Positions 63,592 through 64,000 of a stretch of DNA of 64,000 nucleotides are shown here, piece by piece. Each line of letters opens with the position of its first letter. The first letter of the stretch is position 1. This stretch comes from Desulfobacterales bacterium (GTDB taxonomy: Bacteria; Desulfobacterota; Desulfobacteria; Desulfobacterales; JAHEIW01): the NCBI GenBank assembly GCA_030066985.1, contig JASJAN010000025.1, positions 1 to 64,000 of the forward strand. Reading direction: 5' to 3'. A program made the translations under genes and the position numbers. The notes under the pieces are model-generated. The model worked only from the letters and a program-made list of their open reading frames with translations, made no database searches and was not told the DNA's origin.

Positions 63592-64000
63592 ATGAGGACC
63601 ATATCTAGCAATGACAACCGGGGGTTTACGTTAATTGAATTAATGGTTGTTGTCATCATATTGGGCATCCTGGCGCTTTATGTAGGCCCCAAAATAATGG
63701 GAGAACCCGATAAAGCCAAGCGTGTTAAGGCCCAATTGGATATTGCCACCTTTGAGACGGCTTTAAAAATGTACAAGCTCGATAATGGCATTTACCCGTC
63801 AACCGATCAGGGGCTTCAGGCGCTGGTCGAAAAGCCAGAAACCGGCACAATTCCCCCGAAATGGCGCGAAGGCGGATATCTTGAGAAACGCAAGGTGCCC
63901 AAAGATCCCTGGGGAAACGAATTCGTGTATATTGCACCGGGTGTAAACGGCGACTATGATTTGATCTCCTATGGCAAAGACGGCGTCCCTGGCGGCGAGG
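63592..64000 (+). CDS. gspG: Type II secretion major pseudopilin G (3' end outside window)
   Basis: The first 136 aa lie in the window. Prepilin motif [18 protein letters not shown], with cleavage after Gly; then GspG landmarks [57 protein letters not shown] and SYGKDG. It assembles the periplasmic pseudopilus and is matured by a prepilin peptidase. Starts 43 bases after gspF with GAAGGG upstream. Incomplete only because of the window end. Confidence 0.96.
   Translation, partial: MRTISSNDNRGFTLIELMVVVIILGILALYVGPKIMGEPDKAKRVKAQLDIATFETALKMYKLDNGIYPSTDQGLQALVEKPETGTIPPKWREGGYLEKRKVPKDPWGNEFVYIAPGVNGDYDLISYGKDGVPGGE

Overview
The window reads as chromosomal DNA of a Desulfobacterota (sulfate-reducer lineage, Desulfobacterales-like) bacterium. 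This rests on gene content rather than a marker gene: a DVU0298-type protein, a PCP_red/siroheme/ferredoxin protein, orphan formate-dehydrogenase-like Fe-S and cytochrome b subunits, an FeoA/FeoB/Cys-rich iron locus and a type II secretion locus. Coding density is ordinary. The only structural RNA found is one tRNA-Cys. I saw no CRISPR array, prophage or transposase gene.

Layout. 1-5.2 kb: DVU0298-type protein, siroheme/ferredoxin protein, then copZ-cysQ-copA, ending in a 146-bp palindromic element and a bidirectional terminator. 5.8-14.5 kb: small secreted protein, ABM protein, a sigma54 activator diverging from hypothetical/USP/DHH-CBS genes, and an FG-GAP repeat protein. 14.8-22 kb: nine-gene Mrp/Mbh-type cation/proton antiporter operon. 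22-28.6 kb: DUF533 protein, P-type ATPase, PQQ-type sugar dehydrogenase, SelO. 29.0-44.1 kb: a block of 14 genes all on the minus strand (see below). 44.4-48.5 kb: tRNA-Cys, YkvA-like protein, a decayed gene, FdnH/FdnI-like pair, ECF sigma and anti-sigma. 48.6-52 kb: DtxR-type regulator and feoA-feoB-Cys-rich peptide with a palindromic operator. 52-61 kb: housekeeping and accessory genes (MBL hydrolase, K+ channel, TraB/GumN, DUF309, YqeY, thioesterase, DHFR, SDR, GNAT, Fe-ADH) separated by inverted-repeat intergenic elements. 61-64 kb: CDF transporter, gspF and the start of gspG.

The standout is 29.0-44.1 kb. In transcription order it encodes heme oxygenase with an unknown C-terminal domain, a stand-alone B12-binding protein with the CarH-type W-x9-EH and E-x-H-x2-G signatures, a PAS histidine kinase, a receiver/multi-PAS hybrid kinase, a NarL-type regulator, a lone receiver, an RpoH-type sigma factor, a hemerythrin with an encapsulin-targeting tail, an encapsulin shell, an NDQ-motif (KR2-type, light-driven Na+ pump) rhodopsin, then crtI, crtB, crtY and blh. 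These last genes make retinal from geranylgeranyl diphosphate. I infer a module that senses light, makes retinal, pumps Na+ with light and carries an encapsulated di-iron protein against O2, NO or peroxide. The Mrp-type operon 7 kb away could couple the Na+ gradient to H+. Light-driven Na+ pumping is not something I associate with this phylum. Assembly contamination and horizontal transfer are the main alternatives.
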